64,000 nt of DNA from an uncultured Anaeroplasma sp. (GCA_945919465.1 CAMEJG010000005.1:16923-80922), one strand, 5' to 3'. Shown: positions 21,897 to 31,891, counted from the stretch's first letter. Program-made: numbers and translations. Notes: a model not told the origin generated them from the sequence alone.

Positions 21897-22931
21897 ATGA
21901 AAGATAAAATAGATCAAAATCCAAGACAAATAGAATTATTTGAAAAATATTATAATATTGATAAAGAAAATAAAATTATAGGTATTACTATGCATTATGA
22001 AAAAGCTAGTGATATTTTAAATATTAATTTAGGTAATCCTAATAAGCCTCTTTTTTCATTAGAAGTATTAAAGGATATCAGTAATATTATTAGCAATACT
22101 CCTTATGGATATAAAGTTGAATTATGCTTTGAAATAGCTGATTATGAATCATATTCTCCAGAAATAATAATAGAATCTTTTAATGATTCATTAGAATTGA
22201 ATCAATATTCAGCAAGAAACCATCGTCAAAGAAAAGAATTTCTTTCAGGTATTTTAATATTAATTGGCATTATTCTTTTATTAATATTAGTTTTAGGTAG
22301 AAATCTTAATTGGTTTATTAATTCTTTAAGAAACAGTATTATTGAAGAAGTATTAAATATTACTGCTTGGGTATTTGTATGGGAAGCAGTAACTCAATTA
22401 TTTCTCACTTATTCTGAACAAGGTATTTTATCAATTAGTATTAGAAAAAAAGTTGAAAGAATAAAAATGCTTAAAAAAGGAAATATAGAACCACTCGCAA
22501 TAGAAAATTCAAATGAAATTTTTAGTGAATGGGTTAATGAAGCTTTAGTGAAAAGAATTGGAAAAATATTTACACTAATATCAGGATTTTTATTTCTATT
22601 TTTATCATTTTTCACAATGTATAATTTCTTATCATTATCTTTTTCAGATACAATTAATAATGAATATTATGCTATTTTTTCAATAATAACAATTACTTCT
22701 ACTATATTATATTTACTTGCTGGAATAGGGGGCATTTTATTATATAGAGATTTAAATAAAAATATAACTAAATATATAGGTCTATATACAATATTCTTAT
22801 CTATAGGAGTATTATTAAGTTTAACTACTGCAATATTAATTCATAATGTAGAATTATTAATAATTAGTGTAGTCTCTATTATTGTTGATATAATATATGT
22901 TATAGGCTATTTAATTGATAAAAGAAAGTAA
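21897..22931 (+). CDS. Hypothetical multi-pass membrane protein
   Basis: Several hydrophobic segments; AGGTG SD before ATG 21897 (track uses GTG at 21888). Confidence 0.7.
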   Translation: MKDKIDQNPRQIELFEKYYNIDKENKIIGITMHYEKASDILNINLGNPNKPLFSLEVLKDISNIISNTPYGYKVELCFEIADYESYSPEIIIESFNDSLELNQYSARNHRQRKEFLSGILILIGIILLLILVLGRNLNWFINSLRNSIIEEVLNITAWVFVWEAVTQLFLTYSEQGILSISIRKKVERIKMLKKGNIEPLAIENSNEIFSEWVNEALVKRIGKIFTLISGFLFLFLSFFTMYNFLSLSFSDTINNEYYAIFSIITITSTILYLLAGIGGILLYRDLNKNITKYIGLYTIFLSIGVLLSLTTAILIHNVELLIISVVSIIVDIIYVIGYLIDKRK

Positions 22932-22932
22932 T

Positions 22933-22983
22933 AAAAGAGTAATCATTTTGGATTTAATGTCCAATAAGATGATTACTCTTTTA
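22933..22983. terminator. Bidirectional terminator between membrane-protein gene and CRISPR array 3' end
   Basis: AAAAGAGTAATCAT ... ATGATTACTCTTTT inverted repeat. Confidence 0.7.
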
Positions 22984-22994
22984 ATTTAACAATA

Positions 22995-25281
22995 GAATAC
23001 ATTTAAAAATATTTAACATACCTAGCAAACATTAAAGGTATAGTTAGTGCAGTACCTAAGTGTATTCTACCTATTGTATTTAACATACCTAGCAAACGGT
23101 TTATATAATAAATATGGCTTTACATCTGTATTCTACCTATTGTATTTAACATACCTAGCAAACGAGGCTGGAACTAAAGCCAAAGCTGAATATGTATTCT
23201 ACCTATTGTATTTAACATACCTAGCAAACAAAGTTTTAAAGAAGCCCTTAATTTTTTTGTATTCTACCTATTGTATTTAAAATACCTAGCAAACGATTGT
23301 GCAAGGCTCCAATTAGTTCCTACCTGTATTCTACCTATTGTATTTAACATACCTAGCAAACCCCTCCACAATGCCCTTTTATTTTAGAATAGTATTCTAC
23401 CTATTGTATTTAACATACCTAGCAAACACTTTTACTAATAATGTTCTTGATGCTACAAGGTATTCTACCTATTGTATTTAACATACCTAGCAAACTGTTT
23501 GTTTCATTAAATTTGCTCATTATATGTATTCTACCTATTGTATTTAACATACCTAGCAAACCGATAGAAAAGGAAACTTATCATTTGTAAAGTATTCTAC
23601 CTATTGTATTTAACATACCTAGCAAACTTCGTCATCCATTGCATCCACTAGGAATGATGTATTCTACCTATTGTATTTAACATACCTAGCAAACAAAAAT
23701 AAGACCATTGATTACTAATATTAGGTATTCTACCTATTGTATTTAACATACCTAGCAAACGTTGTAAATGATATTCCAAGTTTTTTTAATGGTATTCTAC
23801 CTATTGTATTTAACATACCTAGCAAACCACAGCTGCTATTAGTACATGGTACATTTCTGTATTCTACCTATTGTATTTAACATACCTAGCAAACAGATAG
23901 AGAGTGAATCTTAAGCAAGCTTTGTATTCTACCTATTGTATTTAACATACCTAGCAAACTGAAGTTATATTTGATTCTAGAAGCTATACGTATTCTACCT
24001 ATTGTATTTAACATACCTAGCAAACTCGTGAGTGGGAAAAATCAAGACTTAAAGCAGTATTCTACCTATTGTATTTAACATACCTAGCAAACATTTATGG
24101 GGAAATAGAGAAAATTTTAGATGTATTCTACCTATTGTATTTAACATACCTAGCAAACATTAAGCATGTATCTAATATATGAATTAACGGTATTCTACCT
24201 ATTGTATTTAACATACCTAGCAAACATCGCATTGAATTCATAATTACACCCCATAGTATTCTACCTATTGTATTTAACATACCTAGCAAACGCATAAGTG
24301 CTATCATTAATATCAATAATAGTATTCTACCTATTGTATTTAACATACCTAGCAAACAAAGTCTGATATATGTAAGCAACTACACCAGTATTCTACCTAT
24401 TGTATTTAACATACCTAGCAAACTCTATGTTTTGGCTTGGTCTTGCTTGTGGTGTATTCTACCTATTGTATTTAACATACCTAGCAAACTACACACATTG
24501 TAGGTGTTTCTTTCATTGAGTATTCTACCTATTGTATTTAACATACCTAGCAAACAGATAACCACCAAGTTTTTTTGTAATTTCTGTATTCTACCTATTG
24601 TATTTAACATACCTAGCAAACGCAACTAACATGTTAATTATTCTCCTTTTCGTATTCTACCTATTGTATTTAACATACCTAGCAAACGTTGCAAGTGAGA
24701 TATATTATTTATATGTAGTATTCTACCTATTGTATTTAACATACCTAGCAAACATAGTTCACGATATATTCAACTAATATTCTGTATTCTACCTATTGTA
24801 TTTAACATACCTAGCAAACATGAATGGTGCAAGTAAATTCTTTGATGTCGTATTCTACCTATTGTATTTAACATACCTAGCAAACAGGGTGGAGTTGGTT
24901 TTGACTCACATAGAGTATTCTACCTATTGTATTTAACATACCTAGCAAACGTAAATAATAGCAGCTCTTCATTTAAAGTATGTATTCTACCTATTGTATT
25001 TAACATACCTAGCAAACTAATTCACGAAGTGTTATATTCATTTTTTTGTATTCTACCTATTGTATTTAACATACCTAGCAAACAATAGCATTGTAATACA
25101 TTTCTTTGAATATGTATTCTACCTATTGTATTTAACATACCTAGCAAACATCCTTAGTTACATAATGATTAAAATCATCGTATTCTACCTATTGTATTTA
25201 ACATACCTAGCAAACCCCCTCCCGAGCATACTTGCGAGGGTATCGGTATTCTACCTATTGTATTTAACATACCTAGCAAAC
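22995..25281 (-). CRISPR. Type II-A CRISPR array: 34 recognisable 36-bp repeats plus one degenerate leader-distal repeat, 34 spacers of about 29-32 bp
   Basis: Repeat GTATTCTACCTATTGTATTTAACATACCTAGCAAAC (crRNA sense GTTTGCTAGGTATGTTAAATACAATAGGTAGAATAC) at 23062, 23128, 23194, 23259 ... 25246; degenerate copy 22995..23030. Confidence 0.99.
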
Positions 25282-25333
25282 CTCAAACCAATTTTTGAGG
25301 CCTGCTAGAACTCAATTTATATGTTAAATATAT
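25282..25333 (-). promoter_or_regulatory. CRISPR leader (very short, between csn2 stop and first repeat)
   Basis: Minus-strand leader ends ...CTCAAAAATTGGTTTGAG directly against the first repeat; similar to the recalled type II-A leader-end motif ATTTGAG. Confidence 0.75.
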
Positions 25334-25969
25334 TTATAATATACACCAATCTTCATCAAGAATCAATTCGATTTTTTCATGTGAAATGGAAGAATAACTA
25401 ATATTAACTACACTAGCATTTAATAAAATCAATTCATAATTTAACATTTCCATCTCTTTACTATTTAATAATGAAGATAATCCAAAAATGATAAATAATT
25501 TTTTTGAAAATAATTCAATATTTATTTTTAAGTATTGTAATAAATTTGTATAATAATCAGATGATATTTTATACTTTATACCTAAACTAGATAATAGTTT
25601 TGAAATATCTATTTGAGGATCGTAATCAATTTCAAAATTTGATGATAACACTAATTCTTCTGAAAGATTAAATAATAGTTCTTCTAATCTAAATAATTCT
25701 TTATTAAAACTTTCATGTAACCTTTTCTCAATTAATTTATATAAAGACTTAATAATTTTTGTATCATTAATATCAATATTTATTGGATCATATATGATAA
25801 TTGATTCTTTCATTAATTCAAATGTTTTATCATCAACACTCAATATTATTTCCGAATCAATATCCAAAGCTATTTTTCTATATATAACTGGATCTTTAAT
25901 AATAATTTGATATATTCCATTTTCAACTTCAAATGCCTTTCCAATAGAATCAATAAATAATTTTATCAT
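25334..25969 (-). CDS. csn2: Type II-A CRISPR adaptation protein Csn2
   Basis: Position after cas2 and before the array; about 211 aa; Csn2-like sequence. Confidence 0.9.
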   Translation of the reverse strand: MIKLFIDSIGKAFEVENGIYQIIIKDPVIYRKIALDIDSEIILSVDDKTFELMKESIIIYDPINIDINDTKIIKSLYKLIEKRLHESFNKELFRLEELLFNLSEELVLSSNFEIDYDPQIDISKLLSSLGIKYKISSDYYTNLLQYLKINIELFSKKLFIIFGLSSLLNSKEMEMLNYELILLNASVVNISYSSISHEKIELILDEDWCIL

Positions 25970-26286
25970 AGAATTATTAACCTTTCATCAGTTGAAATTA
26001 TATTAGAATTATCTTCACCAAGCATAATTGTCATATTATTAAATTGTTTTTCTGTAATAGGCAAAACAATAACATAGCCATTAGGAGGAAGCATTTTATT
26101 AACCTTTTCTATTGTAGAGTCAATGATTTGTTTATCTAATGCTAATTTTACATAAACAGATTCTTGAAGCATATAAAAGCCATTTTTTTTAATTTGTTTA
26201 ACAAATCTGGAAAAAAATCTTTTTTCTTCTTTCGTAACACTTGGTAAATCAAAAAACAATAATAATCTCATAAATCTATAACTCAT
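25966..26286 (-). CDS. cas2: CRISPR-associated endonuclease Cas2
   Basis: MRLLLFFDLPSVTKEEKRFFSRFVKQIKKNGFYMLQESVYVKL. Confidence 0.97.
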   Translation of the reverse strand: MSYRFMRLLLFFDLPSVTKEEKRFFSRFVKQIKKNGFYMLQESVYVKLALDKQIIDSTIEKVNKMLPPNGYVIVLPITEKQFNNMTIMLGEDNSNIISTDERLIIL

Positions 26287-27148
26287 ATTCTATAAAATGT
26301 ATCTTTCCTTTATCTCCAGATAATAAATATCCCATTAAATCTTCAACATATAATTTAATTGCATTGTCAAGAAAAATATCTTTGCCAACATATTTTACTT
26401 TTTTTGACAATAATTCTATGAATTTCAATTTGAAATTATCATCATTAATTTCATTTTTAATTATTAATGAATCTACTAATGGTCTAAGGGGCTCCATCAA
26501 ATCACAAGAAAGATTAAAAGAGTTAGATTCTCCAATATGGTGAACTCCTAATTCAGTTAAATACCCAAGTATCTTAACTTCCCTATTTACTGCAGATAAA
26601 ATAATTGAATAACCATAGTTTAAATATTTATTAATATTACATTCATCATCTCTAGAAAAATCTTTACCAAATAAAGAATTAAAATAAACCTTAGCTGCAT
26701 GACCTTCTCTATTTGTTTTATCATCCTCAATCACATTTAAAGAATAATCAACTAATAATTGATAACTATCGTATTTTTTCAAATAATTTAAATTTTTTGC
26801 TTGATTAATTATTTTCATTACTACTATTTCATTCCATAATATATTTTTAAATTCTTGTGAAATTACCATTTGGGATTTTATTTTCCTGTAAGAATAAAAA
26901 TTATTTTGATATGGTACTAATTCTCCTTCAGGGTTATGTTTATCATCAATAAAAATCACTTTTATTTTTCTTTTCATTAATTCAAACAATAAACTAGAAG
27001 TTATAGACACCTGTAATGAATCAATTACAAGTGTCTTTATCTCATCTAATAATATTAACTTCTCAGTCTCTGAATTTTTATAAACAAGATAATTTAATGA
27101 ATATTCTAGTTTACATCTGCTGCTAACCATTACTGTTCTAAATGCCAT
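26276..27148 (-). CDS. cas1: CRISPR-associated endonuclease Cas1 (type II)
   Basis: FIDDKHNPEGELVPY, REGHAAKVYFNSLFG, GVHHIGESNSFNLSCDLMEPLRPLVD. Confidence 0.98.
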   Translation of the reverse strand: MAFRTVMVSSRCKLEYSLNYLVYKNSETEKLILLDEIKTLVIDSLQVSITSSLLFELMKRKIKVIFIDDKHNPEGELVPYQNNFYSYRKIKSQMVISQEFKNILWNEIVVMKIINQAKNLNYLKKYDSYQLLVDYSLNVIEDDKTNREGHAAKVYFNSLFGKDFSRDDECNINKYLNYGYSIILSAVNREVKILGYLTELGVHHIGESNSFNLSCDLMEPLRPLVDSLIIKNEINDDNFKLKFIELLSKKVKYVGKDIFLDNAIKLYVEDLMGYLLSGDKGKIHFIEYEL

Positions 27149-30100
27149 TATTCGCTTGGAACCTCAAATAATTCTTTAGAATAATACCCAGTAATTGATT
27201 CAGAAATAAATTTCATACCGGGTTTAAGTTTCTTACTAACCGCTAGCTTTCCAGAATTAGCACTTAAGTTTACTAATTTTAAATTTGCTAATTGTCTTGT
27301 GTTAGTTTGAAGAAGTTTTAATAACTCATAACAAATAAAAATATATTCCTCGATATTTAATTCTCCATCCCATGCATCTAGCTTTTCATGCAATGATAAT
27401 ATGTTACTGTAAGAATATACCTTCTTTGCCATTTTATCAATAATTATCTTAAATAGATATTTAACTTCATCAATAGATAATTCAGTTCCATCACTTTTTT
27501 GAGTTGCAGGAGATATATATACTACATTATCCTTTGCAAGCATCAAATATCCTAAGCGCTTATTATCATAATACTTTTCCAATTTTTTTATGATAACAAT
27601 ATCTTTCTTAGAAAAATATCTATCAGAAAGATTCTTGATATTGTATGAATCATCTGTTTTACTAGCAATACAATATTTCAATTCATTTTGTCTTACAACA
27701 ATATTAGATCGTATATCATTATGAATAATCTCATAGTTTTGATATTTACTTTGTTTCATATATGAATCTATATTATTTTCATAAGCCTTTGGAATTGGTT
27801 CAAGAATGTATTCTATTTTACCTTTTGATGATATATTCTTTACTATAATATATTTTGAGAATGAATATGATGTAAATCCACCATATTGAGAAATATCTGA
27901 CCTTGGATCAGTCAACGAAACTGGGGCTGTTCCTTTACCTGCAGGATTAATAGTTACTTTTTTTAATAATTCATTAGAGCTATATGTACGAGTAGTCTCC
28001 TTGACATCATATCTTTCATATAGATTATGATTAATTAATTTAAGCATTTTATCTAATTCCCAAATTGGTTTGCCATTAATATAACGATTTTTTTCTAATA
28101 TTTTCATAGGATTCATAGTTTTATTTTCGGTCTTCATTCGATAATAATCAATATATCCATTGAAATGATTAAAGGTATAATATTTATTAACTGCTCTACC
28201 AATGACAACATTAAGATAAGCATCATGAGCATGATGGAAATTATTTGCTAATCTTGACTTTGGCCAATTAAACTTATGTCTAGCATCTGATACTATTTCT
28301 GCTTTAGAATAAATAATATTTGTTGCAGGGACATTTTTAAATAGCTTCAAAGTAGTAATTAGACCTTTTACAGCTTGATTAGTTGCTACTATTTGTCTAT
28401 TTACAAAAGATTCAAGTTCAGTAGGATTTAATTCTTTTTTAGTTAATCTAGAATATTTTTCTTTAGAAATTAAATCTTTAGAAGATAAAAATTCATAAAA
28501 TTTATATGCTTGAGGATGTAAGAAGCCTTTTAACTCAAATAGCATATCATCCTGCTTTTTATTATTGTAAGACTTTAGTACTAATACCTTATTACTCATT
28601 GAATCATCTTTTACTAAAGATTGAGGATAAATATGGTCAACATCATACATATTATTTTTTTGTAGTAAAGTACCAAAATCTATCTTTTCAAGTGAATACA
28701 TGCATCGTCCTAATTGAGTAAAATATAAATAAATCATGTCAGAACGAAGATTATTTTTATTTAACTCTAATTTTTCCTCTAATTCTTTTAAATCAACATC
28801 AAATGGTAAATTTTTGCAATTGCTATATAATTCTTTTATGCGATCATATCTTGAAGTAGATTGAACGTTCTTTTCTTTTTTATTAGTTCTTGTGCATTCA
28901 ATATAATATTTGTCAATTTTATGATTTAAAATACGTTCGACTTCTTCTATAATTTTATATGCTTGAACTAATGGCCTATGATTTATAGGAGATATGGCAA
29001 TATTTTCACTCAAAAAATCATCTAATGATAAGCCATCTACAATATATTCAGAATTATATTCATCAATAATATCTGAATATCTATAATCAGGATGAAATAA
29101 TATCTCTTGTAAATTCATATTGGTTTTTTCCATAACGTCAAGTAAGGTTCCATAAATCTCACCAGTATTAGGATTAATAATCTTCAATCCATTAATAAAT
29201 TTATAAGATAAATTTGAATAATCTTTATAATTTAAATCTTTTATTTTCTTTACAATTGCTTTATCAAGATTATAAACATTAATTAATCTTTTTTCTAATC
29301 TGTTCTTATCACTAAAAATAACAATATCTTTTATTATTTGTTCAATAGTATCCAGATTAGTTTCAACATCACCAAATAACTCTTTGAACTTAATATATGA
29401 AGACATATCACAATTAACTTCAGGTAAATCCTTAAGTTTTGTTGTAGAAATAACATTATCACCATAATTGGCCTTTAAGTATTCCAAAATATCTTTTTTT
29501 GTAGGTTTCTTCGTCTTTAAAAAAACATTATTAAATAATGACATTTTGATTTCATAACTAATTAATGCGCCATTAATATTTAATTTATTTAAATATGATA
29601 AGCAATTATATTTTGAAAATACTATAGAATTCTTTGGCAAACAATAATCAGTGCTACCTTTTAAATATGTACATTTTCTTTGCATTCTTTGGATAAATTC
29701 AATTTCTGTTTTATCTAAATCTATCATTTCCTCATAATTCCAAGGATAGATTTTTCCATCATTCTTGCGAACCATCCAAGCTTTATCGCTCTTTTCAACT
29801 GTTGTTAATGGACCAACATAATATGGAATAACGAATTTAAAAATAGATATTATTTTATCATAATTTGTAGTTTCATTATTTTCATCATTAATAAATGAAT
29901 AATATTTAGATTGTTTATCAAGTATAGTCTTAATTTCCATCAAATTCAATTGCATAGGAATAGAACCATTTTGATCAGAATTTTGTCTCAATAGAAAATC
30001 ATTATTATCTATTTTCATTTTAAAATAATTAATTTCATCTACTGCATTATTATCTTTTATACTTGAAAACAATGATAATAGATATTTATAGAAATCCTCA

Positions 30101-31254
30101 CGTTTACAATGTGAAAATCTTTTTGGATGTTTAGAAGATACACTAGTCATTCCAATATATCTAGCATAATTGCAAATATTTTCATTATGATATCTAAAGC
30201 ACTCATTATATTTTCCTGGCAAATATTCTTTTATAAAGTGTTTCAATTTTTTTAGATCTGCTTGATGTTCATCGAATTTTTTTACCATTGCATCACATAA
30301 ATAATTGCTGTCACCCAATAAATCTACTAGATAATAGTAATCTATAATCAATTTTAGTGAAGGAATAAAATCAAAAACAGTTTCAAATTCAGGAACTAAA
30401 TCCTTATTATTACTAACTAATGTTTCAATATCTTCACATTCTAGGGTAATATCACATTTATCATATTTAAAGTCTTTTACTGGAGTAAGCTTACTGAAAT
30501 TACAATTTGAGCCAACTAATAATGGTATTAAGCATTCTGAAATAAACGATTTATTTTGACTGTTAAATAAATTTTTTAATTGAATTTTTTTATTAGTTTT
30601 ACCATTTTTTGATGTCATGATTATACCAAATTCGTTTAATATATCATCGTTAAAATTTATTTGGGCAAAATAATCAGAATAATCTTCAAATTTATAAGAC
30701 ATTTCGACTAAAATATTATTTAAAATACTAAATACTTCTTTTATTTGATTTGTATTACTTTTATCAAATGAATCTCCTTTTGATAAAAAGTTACCTCGAT
30801 ATTTAATCATATTATGAAGTGCTAAATAAATAAATCTTATATCTTCCTTTTTATTAGAATATACTAAATGTTGTCTTAAATGATAAATTGTTGGGAATTC
30901 CTTAAAAAACTCTTTATCAGTATAAACATCATTGAACAAATTATATATATTGCCATGTTTTTTATGTTCTTTTTTATAAAATGAATCATCTAATCTTTCA
31001 AAAAATGTGGGATCAATATTATTAACCTCTTTTGAAAAAATATCTCTTAATAAATTTATTCTTTGTCTTCTTCTTTTAATTCTTCTTCTAGAAGACCTAT
31101 AAGCTCTTCTTTCTGATGAATCTTTTGATTCGGAAAACATTCTTACTCCCCATAAAGCATAACCATTCTTCTTCACAATTTCATTATTTTCATCAACTAC
31201 AGCCCATCCTACTGAGTCTGTACCAATGTCTAAACCTAAACTAATTTCTGACAT
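27148..31254 (-). CDS. cas9: Cas9 endonuclease (type II-A), 1368 aa
   Basis: RuvC-I GLDIGTDSVGWAVVD; Arg-rich bridge helix RRAYRSSRRRIKRRRQRINLL; HNH YDVDHIYPQSLVKDDSMSNKVLV; RuvC-III HHAHDAYLNVVIG; SD AAGGAGAA. Confidence 0.99.
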   Translation of the reverse strand: MSEISLGLDIGTDSVGWAVVDENNEIVKKNGYALWGVRMFSESKDSSERRAYRSSRRRIKRRRQRINLLRDIFSKEVNNIDPTFFERLDDSFYKKEHKKHGNIYNLFNDVYTDKEFFKEFPTIYHLRQHLVYSNKKEDIRFIYLALHNMIKYRGNFLSKGDSFDKSNTNQIKEVFSILNNILVEMSYKFEDYSDYFAQINFNDDILNEFGIIMTSKNGKTNKKIQLKNLFNSQNKSFISECLIPLLVGSNCNFSKLTPVKDFKYDKCDITLECEDIETLVSNNKDLVPEFETVFDFIPSLKLIIDYYYLVDLLGDSNYLCDAMVKKFDEHQADLKKLKHFIKEYLPGKYNECFRYHNENICNYARYIGMTSVSSKHPKRFSHCKREDFYKYLLSLFSSIKDNNAVDEINYFKMKIDNNDFLLRQNSDQNGSIPMQLNLMEIKTILDKQSKYYSFINDENNETTNYDKIISIFKFVIPYYVGPLTTVEKSDKAWMVRKNDGKIYPWNYEEMIDLDKTEIEFIQRMQRKCTYLKGSTDYCLPKNSIVFSKYNCLSYLNKLNINGALISYEIKMSLFNNVFLKTKKPTKKDILEYLKANYGDNVISTTKLKDLPEVNCDMSSYIKFKELFGDVETNLDTIEQIIKDIVIFSDKNRLEKRLINVYNLDKAIVKKIKDLNYKDYSNLSYKFINGLKIINPNTGEIYGTLLDVMEKTNMNLQEILFHPDYRYSDIIDEYNSEYIVDGLSLDDFLSENIAISPINHRPLVQAYKIIEEVERILNHKIDKYYIECTRTNKKEKNVQSTSRYDRIKELYSNCKNLPFDVDLKELEEKLELNKNNLRSDMIYLYFTQLGRCMYSLEKIDFGTLLQKNNMYDVDHIYPQSLVKDDSMSNKVLVLKSYNNKKQDDMLFELKGFLHPQAYKFYEFLSSKDLISKEKYSRLTKKELNPTELESFVNRQIVATNQAVKGLITTLKLFKNVPATNIIYSKAEIVSDARHKFNWPKSRLANNFHHAHDAYLNVVIGRAVNKYYTFNHFNGYIDYYRMKTENKTMNPMKILEKNRYINGKPIWELDKMLKLINHNLYERYDVKETTRTYSSNELLKKVTINPAGKGTAPVSLTDPRSDISQYGGFTSYSFSKYIIVKNISSKGKIEYILEPIPKAYENNIDSYMKQSKYQNYEIIHNDIRSNIVVRQNELKYCIASKTDDSYNIKNLSDRYFSKKDIVIIKKLEKYYDNKRLGYLMLAKDNVVYISPATQKSDGTELSIDEVKYLFKIIIDKMAKKVYSYSNILSLHEKLDAWDGELNIEEYIFICYELLKLLQTNTRQLANLKLVNLSANSGKLAVSKKLKPGMKFISESITGYYSKELFEVPSE

Positions 31255-31270
31255 TTTTTTATTCTCCTTA

Positions 31271-31299
31271 TTGACATTTTAATTATTTGGCGTTAAACT
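31271..31299 (+). promoter_or_regulatory. Putative sigma-A promoter of tracrRNA
   Basis: TTGACA (31271-31276), 17-nt spacer, TAAACT (31294-31299). Confidence 0.7.
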
Positions 31300-31305
31300 A
31301 TGTAT

Positions 31306-31378
31306 GTATTTAACAAACCGAGTGCAAATAAAGCATTTGCGAAAACTAGGAGTCCTGATGTAGGGACTCATTTTTTTT
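31306..31378 (+). ncRNA. tracrRNA
   Basis: Anti-repeat GTATTTAACAAACCGAGTGCAAAT complementary to crRNA repeat GTTTGCTAGGTATGTTAAATAC with 2-nt/4-nt bulge; then AATAAAGCATTTGCG nexus-like segment; terminator GAGTCC-TGATGTAG-GGACTC-A-TTTTTTTT. Confidence 0.9.
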
Positions 31379-31891
31379 GCTTTTACTTCTCCTTTTATAA
31401 TAAAGTTTTCTAACTGTAATACATTCTTCACTGACATGAAATTTTGAAATAAGAATTTCATTATCTAAATTAATATACTTAGTAGGGATAAGTAATTGTC
31501 CAGCAAACTCGTTAGCCTGCCATTCAGGGTCTTTATATGACACATCACTTATTTCATCAACAAATTCAAAATTTAATATTTTAACCTGAATATAATGAAA
31601 TAACTCATGGGCTAATGTGAAACAAGCTCTATAGATTCCAGATTCATATTCATCAATAACTGATTCCTTAATATAAATGTAATTCTCAATGGCATTATAA
31701 ATTGCAGGAGTATTATCATCGAAAATTTCATTATCATCCTCCAGAAATTGTATTGATAATAATTTATTTTCAAATAATATATCTAATACTTCTAATATAG
31801 GAAAAAATTGATCCTCGTTTATATTAAATTGTTTCCGAAAATTTGATGCAATCTCTTCAATTTCTTTTATTTTTAAAGGACTAGTTATCAT
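31346..31891 (-). CDS. ImmA/IrrE-family metallo-endopeptidase
   Basis: HExxH: FTLAHELFHYIQ; DPEWQANEFAGQLLIP. Confidence 0.9.
   Translation of the reverse strand: MITSPLKIKEIEEIASNFRKQFNINEDQFFPILEVLDILFENKLLSIQFLEDDNEIFDDNTPAIYNAIENYIYIKESVIDEYESGIYRACFTLAHELFHYIQVKILNFEFVDEISDVSYKDPEWQANEFAGQLLIPTKYINLDNEILISKFHVSEECITVRKLYYKRRSKSKKNESLHQDS

Noticed and set aside
22995-25281. Self-targeting spacers against this window
   Set aside because: Reading the spacers against the window by eye gave no convincing match; a proper search of the full genome is needed.
23047-25308. ORFs 23047..23280, 24128..24379, 24425..24625 and 25060..25308 with periodic YLLYLTYLAN or LLGMLNTIGRI peptides
   Set aside because: They are translations of the CRISPR repeat in different frames, not genes.
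31279-31461. 60-aa minus-strand ORF
   Set aside because: Overlaps the tracrRNA and the supported protease gene in another frame; no SD.
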